DNA of 64,000 nucleotides. Origin: Phallus indusiatus. Its lineage: Eukaryota; Basidiomycota; Agaricomycetes; Phallales; Phallaceae. Position 1 is the stretch's first letter. Each line of letters opens with the position of its first letter. Below are positions 11,191-23,140 of the stretch, piece by piece. The stretch covers positions 186,001 through 250,000 of the forward strand of contig JAQFWX010000020.1 of the NCBI GenBank assembly GCA_027605045.1, in the 5' to 3' direction. A program made the translations under genes and the position numbers. The notes beneath the pieces were generated by a model. That model was given only the letters and a program-made list of their open reading frames with translations, ran no database searches and was not told the origin of the DNA.

Positions 11191-11247
11191 CCGTTTTCTA
11201 AGAGGGAGAGATAGGTGACATACGCTCATGGACATATGTGGTATAGT

Positions 11248-12553
11248 TTAATTTCGGGTATACACAGGTGGAAATCTGTCTTTCGACCGTACTGACCACT
11301 CCAAATTTGCTTCACCGTCACGTTTGTACAGTAATAGAGCCCCTTCACCCACGCGAATGCCACTATCAATATGCCATCTCTGAGGACCGCGAGGCAGCTA
11401 TAATTATAATTAGTTGTGATTTTTTCAAAAAAGAAAACTAATTAATTTTAGGACCCACTGAAGCACGGTAGTTCAGATTCAGATTCGAATTCTGACTCGT
11501 ACTCGATTGACGTGGGGATGGAGTAGTTAACAATGACACCGGCATTTGCGCCTGCACCTGAGTAGCAGTAGCTGCACTGCCGGGATCTGGACCAGTTGTT
11601 CTGGCAACAACGGGTTCAAGTTCCGAATCTACTACTGTTAGTAGCTGTGGTACTCGGTCTGTCATTGAAAGTGGAGTATTGTGCAATAGCAACCGATTCG
11701 GGTTTAAGCTTGAGGTATCACTGAGGTCAACAGGGTTTGGATTTGAATGTGAAATCGGCATTGTGCCATTAATATCAGCACTACTAAGTTCTGTCTTCGA
11801 CTTCGATAATACAGTACTTTGAATGATCCCTCCCGAAACCGAGGACGAAAACTCGTCACGGTTACCGGATGATGGCACGCCTAGTAGTAAACCGCGTCGT
11901 TTCTGCCGTCGTTTGAAAAAGAAAAGAATACCTCCGAGAAGGAGGAGAATAACCACTACGACGCCAATGACGATGCCGATTAACATCCCAAGATTCTGAC
12001 GATCACCACTGTGTAAGTCTGATGTGTTTTCAACAGTCACGGTGCTAGTTGTCCTAATTGTAGTGGCAACGGGCGCTACCGATCCAGAACTACTCGACGG
12101 AAGATTAGTCGGTGCAGAACTGTTTGACCCAGAATTATTTGACCCAGAACTATTATTATTTGACGTGGTGGGACTGCTAGTATCTGAGGAGACTTCCGAG
12201 TCGGAATTTGTGCTCGACGGCGTCGAAGTTGGAAACGGTTGTGAAGTTGGAAACGGTTGTGAAGTTGGAAACGGTTGTGAAGTTGAAAACAATTGTGAAG
12301 CTGAAAACGGTGGTGGAGAAGGCGTTGCCGTAAAAGAAGAAGGAAGGGTGGGATCCGCTGGCACAATTGTGAATGTAGAACTGATAGTCACCAGCACACT
12401 GGCACTACTCTCTGGCGGGGGCTCCGGGAAGAGAGGACCATCCCCTGAGTTAGCCCCTGACGGGAAAGGATCCCCTGGGAACGTCGATGAGGGGATTGAA
12501 CTAGAACTAGGCTCCACATTGAAGAGCAAATCGGGAGCTATGAAGGTGGACAT
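11248..12553 (-). CDS. TMP membrane protein with PPxY tail (414 aa)
   Basis: Exons 12553-11459 and 11397-11248 (complement), phase-0 intron of 61 bases, 414 residues. There is no cleavable signal peptide at the start (MSTFIAPDLLFNVEP). Residues 1-189 are Ser/Thr/Pro/Asn-rich with SQPFPT repeated in tandem at about 92-109, likely O-glycosylated. Helix about 190-213 (MLIGIVIGVVVVILLLLGG) is followed by KRRQKRR, so the C-terminus should be cytosolic. The last exon has WHIDSGIRVGEGALLLY, SEW replaced by LEW, and ends SKDRFPPVYTRN. Its 3' 359 bases lie inside the inverted repeat, so the last part exists twice. Function unknown; intact as read. Confidence 0.78.
12228..12300 (-). repeat. 18-base coding minisatellite in a TMP ectodomain
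   Basis: Three near-perfect 18-base units plus degenerate flanking ones encode repeated SQPFPT on the minus strand. In-frame, so copy-number change would alter ectodomain length without breaking the gene. Confidence 0.85.
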
Positions 12554-13100
12554 TCAATAGCGAAAGAGAGAGAGATAAATGGACAATGTAGACAGCGTAG
12601 GAACCCGAGTAGGAAGAAAGCGTGAATGGCTATGTATATGAAAGAGAGAGAAAGAGCAGATGAAGCAACCATCATCTTACCCGAGCGCTTTGATGTAACT
12701 TGTAAAAGCACTAGAAGGGGAGAAAGAAGCAGAACTTTGGCTCAAAAAAATGTTGATTGAAAAAAATGACACCGGCTTTGGGAGGACTTATGTTCCATGC
12801 AATCTCACTTCATATCAAGACTCAATTGCATCTGTGAGGTTTGGTCTCAAGGTATGTGTCCTATCGTCGGGCTATTAGACGCTATTAGATGATACGTAGG
12901 TGCTAAATGATGATGATGATGATGATGATGATAGAACAAACATATGGAAGCAAAAGGAGAGTAGGCACCTGTATCCTAGAAATGTGATGATGGTGTCTGG
13001 GATCCCTAGAAGAAGCAAATCACAAGCAAATGAAAATGAAGAGAAAAAGTGCGTGTGAGACAACTGAGTCTAGTAAGGGCAACAGCGGCCAGAAGCAAGG
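12554..13100 (-). promoter_or_regulatory. Upstream region of the 414-aa TMP gene
   Basis: Next to the ATG (minus strand) is the family's pyrimidine-rich leader with CTCCTACGCTGTCTACATTG. A run of TGATGA triplets lies at 12907-12931, matching the ATC triplet run at 45750-45780 upstream of the related gene at 46143. No coding sequence seen. Confidence 0.55.
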
Positions 13101-13767
13101 GATGCATCGGAGTTTGAAATGCCAAAGACAAAGCTCGATCCAAGCTCGATCTTATAATCTACACAATATCGCAACTAGTCCTGCCTCGTCTCGCTCCCCA
13201 TGAAGGTACTCTAGCAAGCGTTAGGGTGGGATGGACTCGGCGTAATGCGCAGATATACACACAAGGCTGACGTTGAGAAAACCAAAGCACGTCTAGATAG
13301 ATAGGACAGAACGGCGCAACCTCACACTCCAATAGCCAAGAGATTTGAATATAAACAGTAGAGAAGTTGACCGCCTTATGATTAAGACACAATTAGATAT
13401 TATCCCGCCATGCAATATACAGCGCAAAAAAACAAGCAAAAAAACAAGCAAAAAAACCAGCAAAAAAGACGGGCGCTCACTTTAAACTCCGACATGATTA
13501 TCCTTTCTTTTCGTTTGCGTTCGCTTTTTTTGTGACAAGTATAAGGTAAAAGTAGTGCCAGTAGTTCGATGTCCTTTAAAACTTTTCTCTTTCTAGATTT
13601 TCCTCCATTTCCCTTCGCAGCTATGAGTGGTGCTTGCTAGGCATTTCCCCATCTATCCAATAAACGGTCTGTCATTTTCCTTCAGATACGGATCTTACAT
13701 ACGAAAATCTGATTCTAAAAGGTTACTGCTTTTTCAGCCGACATCTTTTCTATCTCTATCAACCGTT
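13101..13767. repeat. Decayed intergenic block shared with 44.4-44.9 kb
   Basis: In reverse complement it follows 44400-44870 with many changes, for example GGGCGCTCAC, AAACTCCGACATG and GTGCCAGTAGTT. Parts recur at 21400-21660 and 41930-42010. It marks an old inverted duplication of this section of the cluster. No ORF of note. Confidence 0.6.
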
Positions 13768-14163
13768 TGTAAGGATACGATCGTTCAGCGGTTTAGACTT
13801 AAGGATCGGACAGTATAACCCAGTAGTCCAATCTATAATAACGCAAGGAGCTACTCTTGCGCGCACAGTTGTATATATATACATGAGTAGGTTATCTCTA
13901 CCAATAACGCTCAGGTGCTATATCTACCAATAGGAAGGAAGGCAGTCGATGGCGAATGAGAAACAGGAGTAGAAAGGAAGATGGTGACAGAATGGAGGCG
14001 TACGGAGAAACGGGGAAAGTACGGGAGAATACGGGAGGATGATACGGACCGGCATACCGGGTACCGTACGATGGATGTGATAACGCGTAGGTCAGCACAT
14101 ACGTCTATACTATACGCACAGTACACTAGATTAGTCCTTATGGTCCTAGCACGTACCCTGACA
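13768..14163. mobile_element. Solo LTR with CCGTT target duplication
   Basis: 396 bases from TGTAAGGATACG to CGTACCCTGACA. Perfect 5-base repeats CCGTT at 13763-13767 and 14164-14168. The terminal CGTACCCTGACA is shared with LTR family 2, and the length equals that of 22332-22727, but the inside differs, so it is a related subfamily. Confidence 0.85.
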
Positions 14164-14168
14164 CCGTT

Positions 14169-14531
14169 CTTCTGTGAACCCCGGTATTGCGCCTAAATTC
14201 GCGCTCTCTTCAAAGATCCTTTTAACACGAAGGCAGCTCGGGTACACCGTCGACCTCTGAAGAGACATTTTTAGACTGCATCTTCCGAGAATTGTAGAAG
14301 TGTGGTGCTGGCGATAACATGAGAACGTGTTTGACAGGAGACATGAGAGATAAAGCAGGATCGGTTGAGGTTGAGGACTAATGAGAACCGCGAATGAAAG
14401 GAGCAGGCAGAGACAGTTCTAGTTGTTTACAGCTATCATGTAAGTAACCAAATCATGTCACCGCCGTAGCTTTTCCTTCTTTGAAATAAAATCTTCAGAA
14501 AATGAATATAGAATTATGGTATGCACATTGG
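14169..14531 (-). repeat. Decayed downstream flank of a TMP pseudogene
   Basis: Reverse complement matches 43956-44330 downstream of the TMP gene at 42930, with changes (shared GGCGCAATACCGG, CTCTTCAAAGATCC). No coding sequence on its own. Confidence 0.55.
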
Positions 14532-14830
14532 TTACTTTCGGGTATACATAGGTGGTAATCCGTCCTTTGATCGGACCGACCCCTCTGAATTTGCCTCATT
14601 CAAGTTGTCATCATCATATTCATACACTAATAGAGTTTCCACACCCAAACGAACACCGCTATCCGTGTGCCATCTCTCGTGAGGCAACTACAAAACAAAA
14701 GCTGTTATGTAATTTATTGCTTTAATCGGGTTTGGGAACCCACCGTTTCATTGGAGATCGGACTCGAGCTCACATTTACACTCGGATTCCATTAATTTTA
14801 ACATACAGTCAACAATGCCGGGGGCCCGAA
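14532..14830 (-). pseudogene. TMP 3' end only
   Basis: Last exon 14687-14532 (complement) encodes WHTDSGVRLGVETLLVYEYD and ends LPPMYTRK, 51 codons plus stop, closest to 43800-43955. Intron 14688-14743. Only about 80 bases of exon 1 remain (14744-14830); helix and ectodomain are gone. Bases 14831-15135 hold nothing I recognise. Confidence 0.75.
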
Positions 14831-15135
14831 CGAAGTGGTAGTTGGTTGACTTTGTTGCGGGAATTGCTGCTGGAGCCCTTATCAATATTCTGGCTGTGAC
14901 GCATTGCTGACTATTGATATTGATCAATCCCGGGTATGTCCACTCGATGGGGCCGCGGATTTCACGAAAAAACGATGAAAACAATACCTGTGTGTACATT
15001 GCGCAGCGAAGATCAAACAACCTTTCTGAACAAAATCAGAACAATCAACAGTAATAGTAAATGCTTTATTTTTTTTTCATTTCAATTGGTAGGTTCCTAC
15101 ACAATGTACACTGGAGATACAAGATTGTGTATTTC

Positions 15136-15990
15136 CTAATGATGGGTATACACAGGTGGGAATCTATCTTTTGACCACAAAGACAACTCTGAATTTGTCC
15201 CGCTGTTATCGTCGTATAACAGTAGAGTTCCCCTCAGACGAACGCCACTATCTGTATGCCACATTTCGGGAGGCAGCTATCATGATGATAATTCAAAGTT
15301 TCAATGGTTTTTTTATTGGTTGAATTGTTTTTGGGACCCACCGCTACATTAATGTTCGGACTCGGTCGCGGACTACATTCATTTGGGGATGGTACCTGTG
15401 CAGCCATTGACAACACTGACACCACCCGGGACAGCACTTGCACTTGCGGTTGGCTTAGAGCAACTGCGTGTTGAGCACTCGTCATAGCAGTTTCCGAATC
15501 TCCTATTGTTAATAGTTGTGGCACTCGGACTGGAGTTGCAGTATGGTCCAAGAATGGATTCGTATTTGATCTTGGGTAATTTGAATTTGGTGCCGCGCCA
15601 GGGATAATATTGGTGATTTCTGCTGTCGATAATACAGTAGTTTGGATAATTCCCTCCGAGGACTCATCACTGTGGTCGAATGATTGTACCCTTGATAACC
15701 CGGCACCCCGACGTTGTCTCTGCCATCATCCACGTCGTCCACATCATTTGAAAAAGAAAAGAGCACCACCAAGAAAGATGAAAATAAAAACGACGATACC
15801 GATAACAACGCCGATTATCACCTCGAGATTTTGACGACCATTGTTGTGCGAGTCAACGGTTACTGTACTAGTCGTCCTAACGGTGGTGGTAGCCAGGACA
15901 ATAGATATAGAGTTATGCGACGTGGTGGGGTTGGCTGGTAGGGACTCAAGAGGGTTGAACGTAGAAAAGTTCAGCATTAGGGTCTTGGTG
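15136..15990 (-). pseudogene. TMP gene cut by the hAT transposon
   Basis: Last exon 15276-15136 (complement; WHTDSGVRLRGTLLLYDD, ends FPPVYTHH), intron 15277-15341, exon 1 from 15342. Exon 1 includes a helix EVIIGVVIGIVVFIFIFLGG, preceded by SHNSISIVLATTTVRTTSTV. That stretch is nearly identical in the TMP gene at 40920. A frameshift lies just after the helix near 15735. The N-terminal end is missing: sequence switches to hAT at 15990 and does not resume beyond 19486. Confidence 0.75.
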
Positions 15991-18900
15991 TAAGGCTCCC
16001 CACGGGTTGCGGGTATACGTGGGTTTACCCGTGAGTAACCCGTATCCGTACCCACGGGTTACGGGTACCCGTGCATGGGTACCCAGCGCCTACTGAACCC
16101 GGGTCGGGTATAGGCAGGGCTTTCAGAAATGGCGGGTACCCATGAGTTTTTCTCTTTGAATTTACATTTGGAAGCTTTATTAATGATATAAAATATTGTA
16201 TTTATTCTTGTAAAATACAACTGAGCTCTAACATGGAGCTCTAACATAGCTTAGTCACACTCCGCAGGTTTCTTGCCTCCTGCTCAACGTGAACCAAACG
16301 TTTGATGCAAACGCGTCAACAAAAAAGAGCCCGAGCAAGCTCAAAGGACAGAAATCCTGACCAGTCATCCAAACGAGTCAAAGGAAGTTGCCTTGACCCT
16401 GATTTAAGCTCTGAATCAGGAGGTGATGATACTCCCCAGCCAAATGCACCGACTTCTGAGCAGGAGGCAGAGCTTGCAACATCGCCGTCAGCTCAAATTT
16501 ACAGCTTCGAATCCACTATCATAGAAAATGAGAGTGATCCCGACCTGGTTTCTTTGAGTAAGTTCTGACAAATAAAAAAGATCTAAGACACTTACATTGG
16601 CAATAGAAAATAAAATGAAAAAATGGACATCAGAGGTGTACCTTCATTATTATCCTGCTGAAATAGCTCGCAACAGAAAAGGCGAGAAAATCTATAAGTT
16701 TGATGGTAATGCTGGCAAGAAGGTTCTGCAGTATTCATTCCGCTGTAAAAGGTAAGCGCAGTTATTATTTTATCATCTTATGCATTAAATGTACTCGACT
16801 TATCAGCACGGGTCATATAAGATTGCGTAAAGCAACCGACGCTTCCACTGGGAATCTAAAGAAGCATGCAGACGCCTGCATATCCACTGTTAACACCAGT
16901 TCCGTTGAACACATGAGCAAATACGTTGGAGGCTATACCCGCGAACGATTACGGTGGCTGATAATCAGATGGATCACCAACAGCAACAGGCCATTTGTTA
17001 TCATCGAAGATCCGGACTTTATTGCACTTCTGAAGATGCTCAACTCCAAGGTTTCCATTCCATCTGCAACAACAGTCGCCCGTGATCTCACAAAAGTTCA
17101 TGAAATGATGAAAAAGAAGCTTATGTCTTTATTTGAGGTTTGTTTGTTTGATCCGAGTACTGAGCGTAAATAATGTTTTTGACAGGCGCATCAAGGAGCT
17201 GTCCACATTGCACTTGACGCCTGGTCATCTAAAAAGTCCAGCTCCTACCTTGGGCTGACGGTCCAGTTCTGTGCAGATGATGGCATGGATGTCACAAAAC
17301 TGACCCTTGATTTTGTTCGGGTCCCACTAAGCCATACCGGTGAATATTTAGCTCAGCAAGTTTCTGGTGTGCTCAGCGACTTTGGGATCACATTCAAGGT
17401 GAGATTGCAGATTTCTATCTATGAATAAGATGGTAACATACATATAGTTTGTTGGACTGGCTGGTGATAACGCCTCAAACAACAACACTATGACGGATGC
17501 CCTTGCACGGCACATTCCATCATGGGGAGGTCAAGCCTATCGCATCCGGTGCTTTGCACACATTATAAACCTTGTTGAACAGGTAAGTATCCTTTCTTCA
17601 TTAACGTTTTCATTACTAATGTATTTTACAGGCTTTTATCTCCCCTTTTCAACATAAAAAAGGAAAGCATTCCAACGCCGAGGATTCAGACGCTGATGAT
17701 GACGTGGCCACATCAACTCGCCGTTTACACACCAAACTCCAATCATTAGAGGAAGAGTATGATGAAGAAGATGAAGAGTATGCACGAGATGAAGATCCAA
17801 CACATCAAGAAATCCTGAACAATGAGATAGAGACACTGAGCGCACAGTCCCCACGAATACTGCGTTCCATGCCAGCTGCACAACAATTCGAGGCTCAGTT
17901 CGTATTATCCAAGGTAGGCTAAATAGTAATTATACATGGTTCATGCAGCTGATTTTATACTTAGTCTACCGGTCTCTCCAAGCGTCTGTCAAAATCGGAC
18001 ACTGTCAAAACAGCGTTCATGGACTGCTGCGAATATGTCGACATCAAGCCGCTTATGCTCAAACGTCCCGTGGCTACACGTTGGAATAGTCATTTTGAAT
18101 GCTTGGAGCGGCTTCTTGAACAAAAAAAGGCTGTCATTCGTCTTTGTGATAATGCGTCCTATTCAAAGTTCAACCTGGACAAGTTTGTGCTTTCTGACGT
18201 TGAGTGGGACATCTTGGACCAAGTCAAACCGGTCTTGCAGGTATGTTGGAGTAATTTCAAGTGATATAGCCTACTAATATACACCGTCTAGCTCTTTCAA
18301 CGGGTAACGAAACATATTTCACAGAGTGAGACCGTGTTGGTGCACCAAGTCATCCCCATCATTGATAAACTCACCAGCGATCTTGAAGACATCTTGCAGG
18401 ACACGAGCGTCCACATTGCAATTCGTCAGGGTGCCAAAAATGCACTGTCCGTCCTTGACAAATATTATGCAAAGACCGACGACTCTCATTTATATCGCAT
18501 GGCTATGAGTAAGCGCATCGTACTTTCATGATCATTTTCTAATCCACCTTCACAGTTCTTCACCCACGGTATAAAACTGAATATTTCCGAGCAAAAAGAT
18601 GGCCGCAGGAGTGGATAGATGAAGCAGTCCGGGTTACAGAAGAATTATGGCGAACCAAATACAAAGACCAAGACAGACTGCACACTGAAGAGAATGAGAC
18701 GGCATCTGTAAGTGCTAGGATTATTTCCAGTAATGAATGACATCTTACTGAATTTATTCAGAAAATTGATGAATTCGAATGGTTTGAAGTCACCAACACA
18801 CCACCATTAGAAGAAGATGAACTTGCGCACTACCTTCGCCAGCCCACTGAACGCAACTGTGTGTCGCCACTTACATACTGGCATGGACAACAGGCATCAA

Positions 18901-19486
18901 GGTTAGCATCTCCACAGTTAGTGAGGTTTGCCAAGGACATATTGAGTGTTCCGGGTATGTTAATTTTGCTTTTTAAGGGGAACTGATCTCACACACTTTC
19001 AGCAACATCGGTTGATGTCGAACGTCTATTTTCACTATCTGGAAAGACATTAAGCCCTGTCCGGAATGCTCTCAGCGATGAGTCCGTTCGGTGTAGTTTA
19101 TTACTAAACTCTTGGATGAAGATGACATCGCTGTGTGTTCAGGAAGAATTTGCGGATGATTTACTTAAGGGCTGGAAAAGGGGGAGGAATCGGCAGGAAC
19201 ATGGCTCCATTCAGGCTGAACCTATCATAGTTGATTGAAAAGTAGTTACTTGATAAATATACTATGGTTTTTCTATACATAACTGAAAATATTGAAGAGT
19301 AAACCCGCGGGTAAACTCATGGGTACTCATGAGTATACTCGTAGAACGGGTATACCCATAGAACCCGTCAAAATCCGCGGGTACCCGTATGAAAAACCCG
19401 AGTCGGGTAATGGATCATAAATTTCTAGTTGTCGACCCGCGGGTACGGGTACCCGTACCCGCGGATACAACCCGTGGGGAGCCTTA
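15991..19486 (+). mobile_element. hAT DNA transposon, apparently complete (3496 bases)
   Basis: Perfect terminal inverted repeat of 19 bases, TAAGGCTCCCCACGGGTTG, at both ends, followed by GGGTACCCG-type subterminal motifs. Between them lies one spliced transposase gene with no lesion in my exon model. The flanks (TCTTGGTG left, CTTTACAG right) do not match, so the 8-base target duplication is missing. Either one flank was rearranged, or the element arrived by an abnormal event. The end sequence is a close relative of that of the 341-base MITEs. Confidence 0.9.
16305..19238 (+). CDS. hAT family transposase (810 aa, 11 exons)
   Basis: Exons 16305-16557, 16607-16751, 16807-17137, 17186-17398, 17448-17582, 17632-17913, 17965-18240, 18292-18508, 18556-18707, 18762-18954, 19003-19238. 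They sum to 2433 bases with phases matching at every junction. In order it shows an Arg/Lys-rich start, a BED-type zinc finger (FRC in exon 2, LKKHADAC in exon 3) and an RNase-H-like core. The core has HIALDAWSS (first Asp), HTGEYLA, GLAGDNASNN (second Asp), RCFAHIINL and RPVATRWNS. The C-terminal hAT dimerisation domain has SPLTYWHGQQ, FAKDILSVPATSVDVERLFS and SLLLNSWM. It should act in the nucleus on the terminal repeats of this element. Intact as read. Confidence 0.9.
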
Positions 19487-20125
19487 CTTTACAGAGTGCA
19501 TTTTAGAAACAGTGCTACCATACATAAATGTATAAATTTTCTGTGAAACTAAAATGAGCACCCGGGTGCTGCAGCCTCCGCTAGTTTTGCGATGAGCGCT
19601 TATGTGAGACCTAAGCGAGTTCGGGCAAACTTGCTCAAAAACGCCAAGTCCCTGTTAATAGACGCCGATGAACTGAGACGCGTCATCGATGTTCTCAGAG
19701 CACCATCCCATCATCTTTGAACATTATTCACTCTGTAATCAATTTTATTTCAAACATATTGAAAATTACAAACTTTTTAATCTTTTGACTTTGAAAATTG
19801 CATTTGTAGAAGAAGGTGAATTGAAAGTTAGGACTGTGAAGGACAATTTCAGCACAGATCAGACTCCGCGGGACACTTACGGACAGTTACAAGACGGTCA
19901 CGGAATGTCGCAGGACGTTATTATGGCATGCTTTACAATTCCTATTTTTACCTTCCCAATCACCTTTTAGTTCCATTTTCCTGGAACATATATTTACAAA
20001 CTGTATATATAAAAAACTACCTTTTGGACTAGAATAACAACGACTTTTATGCCCCCATCATGATTTCCCTCTGAGCACACAACACTGGTTCCCTTTCCTT
20101 CCCTGCCTATCTCCTGACGGCACAC
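19487..20125. repeat. Non-coding stretch ending in the 310-base dispersed repeat
   Basis: 19487-19939 shows no family I recognise. 19940-20125 follows 30140-30320 (TAGTTCCATTTTCCTGGAA, CTTTTATGCCCC, ATGATTTCCCTCYGAGC) and the element inside the TMP gene at 9243-9560. Confidence 0.45.
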
Positions 20126-21212
20126 ATCAGTATACGTCAGCGGAGACCTGTCTGTCGATTGTAAAGACTACTCTGAGTTTGTCCTAAGGATCTCAACGGG
20201 TATGGCACTCGGATACGGGTACCCTATCCGCGGGTATTGACAGTCACAGATCTCATACCATACCCGAACGGATATTTTAAGCGCTGGGTACCCTTATGCG
20301 GGTACCTGTGCGGGTACGGGTATTACCCGCGGGTTTGGCTTAGTTTACTATATAATTATTGTGTATATACAAACGGGTACCCTTAAAATTCCACATTTTC
20401 AGAGTCATACCCTTACGGGTAATTAAGCGCCGGGTACCTGTACCCACGGGTAGCAATATCCACGGGTGGGGGTATGGGTATCCGAGGGTATTACCCGCAA
20501 TACCCATTACCCGTTGAGACCCTTAGTTTGTCCCGTTGTCGTACAATAAAGTCCCCCTACTGATATGAATACCGATATCCGCATGCTACTTCTCCGAGTG
20601 ACTGCTGTTAATATCTACGGAACTCAATCGGGAGTATTGGGCTATGACTGAGTCATGGGAACTTGAATTCGCCATAATACTATGATCTGTCGTCAATAAT
20701 ACAGATACACTTGAATGATCCCCTTCGAGGACACGAATTTGTCGGACTGCACTAGTAGACTGCGTTGTTGTTTCCACATTTCACGTCGTCTGAAAAAGAA
20801 AAAACTATCCCCAAGAAGAACGAGAACAAGCATGATGGCGACACCGACGACGGTACCAATCACTATCCTGAGGTTTTGATCATTGTGTGTTTCTTTTCCA
20901 GGTTCAATAATCACTGTGCTAGTATTCATGATCGTTGACCGTGGTAGTGACAGGCGTTATATTATTCGACGTGGTGTTTATTTTTGTGGAGACGTCGGAA
21001 CTTGTGTTCGGTGCTGGAGACTCCGCCTTGCTAGAAATGGTAGCGAGGGACATCACTGAGAAGGGCGCCATGAAAAGAGAGCTGGTTATACTCTGTAAAA
21101 TAGAAGGTTCGATGAGTCCTATCGTTGCCAAGGGATTGATGCTAGCAGATATGATTGTGACTGTGATAATCGGGTTCAGACTCGAGTTTGCGGAAGAAGC
21201 TAAGGGCTGCAA
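20126..21212 (-). pseudogene. TMP pseudogene cut by a MITE
   Basis: Minus strand. A Ser/Thr/Ile-rich ectodomain (about 21212-20925) is followed, after a frameshift, by a helix IVIGTVVGVAIMLVLVLLGD and RRREMWKQQR. The tail is decayed. The last exon is split by the MITE at 20185-20525, and the residues matching SEW read as stop. The usual initiator is displaced. No intact product possible. Confidence 0.7.
20185..20525 (-). mobile_element. 341-base hAT-type MITE, duplication GTTTGTCC
   Basis: Inverse orientation to the copies at 3179 and 27604: it starts TAAGGATCTCAACGGGTA and ends with the complement of TAAGGGTCTCAACGGGTA. Perfect 8-base flanks GTTTGTCC at 20177-20184 and 20526-20533. Sits in the last exon of a TMP pseudogene. 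Confidence 0.92.
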
Positions 21213-21289
21213 GCCCAGAGGTGCATCAACTTCCTATCTCTAATTTTCTATTATTTATCAAAAACATAAAAATGAAACATTGTGCACTT

Positions 21290-21660
21290 GATTAATTTAG
21301 TAATTGTTGATATAAAATATTTTGGTATTGATCGGAATCAAATGATAGTCGGAGGGCCACAGAATTTAGGGAGGAACCATAAACGTTGATTAATCTAGAT
21401 CTCGTGAGCATTGGTTCATGAACAGATACTACTACGTACGTTAAATCTTCCGAGCCTAATATGCAAATACGAGGCTGGCGCAGAGTTCAGCGAAGCGTAT
21501 CCGGTATTGATAGCCCAGACCGGCATAAGCTCACTTCAACCCGATAGGCAAAAGATCTAAATAACAATAGAAAAGCTGATCGCCTTGCAGCTAAGACATA
21601 GTTATAGTTAGATTATCCTGCCATGCCATACAGCGCAGAAAACAACTTGAGCGGGGGCTC
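21290..21660. repeat. Decayed block, inverted relative to 44.64-44.99 kb
   Basis: Reverse complement of 44640-44990 with moderate divergence (shared GCGCAGAGTTC, CGGTATTGAT, ATTATCCTGCCATG, TACTACTACGTACGTTAAA). No coding content. It supports an old inverted duplication of this part of the cluster. Confidence 0.65.
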
Positions 21661-22185
21661 CTTGATCCGTACCACCATGTTCTCAGTTAGCCGAGGTTCG
21701 CCGAAAGCTGCTGGGGACTTTTGCGGAAAGGAAAAGACTTTATTTCACAACGTAAAACACACCTCAGAGTGTGTACATTCATGAAAACTAAGTCTGGGAA
21801 GATGATGGCCCGTCGCCTGAGTGAGTTTGCCACTGGTGAGGGCAATTGAAGTGGTGTTAGCTGCGCTCCTCAGAGTCTGGTAACCAGACTATAAATCTCG
21901 TGCAGAGCTCTCCCTTGGTAAAGGAGATTCACAGCAACGCTAGTTACACTCTGTTTCGAAAAATGGAAGGAGTTCTCCCTTGGTAAAGGAGACTTGAAGT
22001 GGCACTAGCTGCGCTCACTTTCATTGGGGTTCAGGCAGACGCCGGTGTCGCGCGCCAAAATCTTCCCTTTTTGGTAATTTAGGTTGCTCAGCTAAAAGCG
22101 GACATTCAAAAATCCTATCTTCCTGAACTACTCACTTCCAGCTCATTTGACACCCCCAGTTTACCCAAATCAACAAAACAATAAA
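21661..22185 (+). other. Leader-like region before an unrecognised ORF
   Basis: Contains CTCCCTTGGTAAAGGAGA twice (about 21918 and 21980) and the phrase TAGCTGCGCTC twice, a local direct duplication. It could be an LTR or untranslated leader of an unidentified retroelement, since an ORF starts right after it. I see no TG...CA ends or target duplication that would prove this. Confidence 0.35.
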
Positions 22186-23140
22186 ATGTTCAATCTTCGA
22201 CTCTCTTCCTCCATTTCTTTCAAACACCCTTCTCCTACCCCTATTTTTCGAGAACCTTCCCCAGAAGAAGATGTTTCACCCCCAATCTTTCGTTATTCTC
22301 ATGATAGTCCTCGCACTCATGATCTGGATATTGTTAGGGCTACTCAGCTCACACTAGAGGGAGGGGATCCTAAGTAAAATATATTGAGAGAACTATACTA
22401 CTCACCTAGAGGGAGGGGATCCTAAGAGAACAAGCTTAGGGACCCTCACTCTAGGGACAGCGACTATATACATGAAAAACGATAACGCGGCGTGCAGCCC
22501 TGACACAGCTAAGTGCTAGGCGCCCGAACCGAGCTTAAGCGACATGATGTCACGGGCATCACGCTGGGTACGAGCGCGCGACGCGCGCGAGTAGAGAATG
22601 CAAATAGAGACTGAACAAGGGAACGGAAGATAAAAGTAAAATACGGAAATAGTAAATGGAATGGAAATGAAGTGATGCCGATGATAATAAATAGAAAAAT
22701 GAGAGACGGTGGTAGCGTACCCTGACAGATATCGAGACGACTTTATTCACATATTATTCACCCACTCCTATTCTCGAGATCGACCCAAAGACATTACTCC
22801 CAGTCTACTCGCACAAGGTTCCTCGAACTATCGCTAAGTGTAGAAGTTCAGATATCGTACACCCCTTTTTGGCTTTCGGAAAGGAAGTTTACATCGAAAA
22901 AGAATTAAGATGGTTCACAGTCACTCATGTTTATTCAACTCCAGAATCAGCTCTACAAGATTCATATCGTGTTTGGCTAACAGCACAAGTTGGATTGGAT
23001 TACATGATTATGGTCCTGGATGTTCCCAGCCGATGGATCCTAATAGCATGTAATCATCAACCTGCCTTAGGATTTTATCGATCACCCAATCCTATCCCGA
23101 AAGAACCTCTAAACCCTCTATTTCATGATCCTTCACCCCC
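22186..23140 (+). pseudogene. Unrecognised ORF, interrupted by a solo LTR and fused to a TMP tail
   Basis: ATG at 22186 opens MFNLRLSSSISFKHPSPTP, Pro/Ser/Glu-rich. The LTR at 22332-22727 with its GATAT duplication interrupts it. Skipping LTR and one target copy, the frame continues through PILEIDPKTLLPVYSHKVPR, FGKEVYIEKELRWFTVTHVY and LDVPSRWILIACNHQPA. At 23141 the frame runs without a stop into the inverted-repeat arm, that is into the tail and last exon of a TMP gene. I do not recognise the domain; the position after a leader suggests a retroelement ORF, but this is a guess. Confidence 0.5.
22332..22727 (-). mobile_element. Solo LTR, family 2, duplication GATAT
   Basis: 396 bases, TGTTAGGGCTACTC to GCGTACCCTGACA, with perfect GATAT at 22327-22331 and 22728-22732. 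This copy best defines the ends of the family. It splits the ORF starting at 22186. Confidence 0.92.

Larger units (their letters stand above)
7139..11606 (-). repeat. Left arm of a 4.46 kb inverted repeat
   Basis: Reverse complement of 23141-27600 over its whole length. ORFs compared between the arms are identical residue for residue. The differences I noticed are a 2-base length change in a C run (near 9178 / 25568) and a 1-base change (near 8676 / 26069). It holds, on the minus strand, a truncated RING gene, a broken TMP gene, a RING remnant and the 3' part of the TMP gene at 11248-12553. Confidence 0.93.

Noticed and set aside
19689..19970. Plus-strand ORF of 93 codons beside the hAT element
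   Set aside because: AT-rich, low complexity, no motif, and it overlaps the start of a dispersed non-coding repeat.
21900..22020. CRISPR-like or regulatory direct repeats (CTCCCTTGGTAAAGGAGA twice)
   Set aside because: Only two copies, in eukaryotic DNA, within a plausible retroelement leader.
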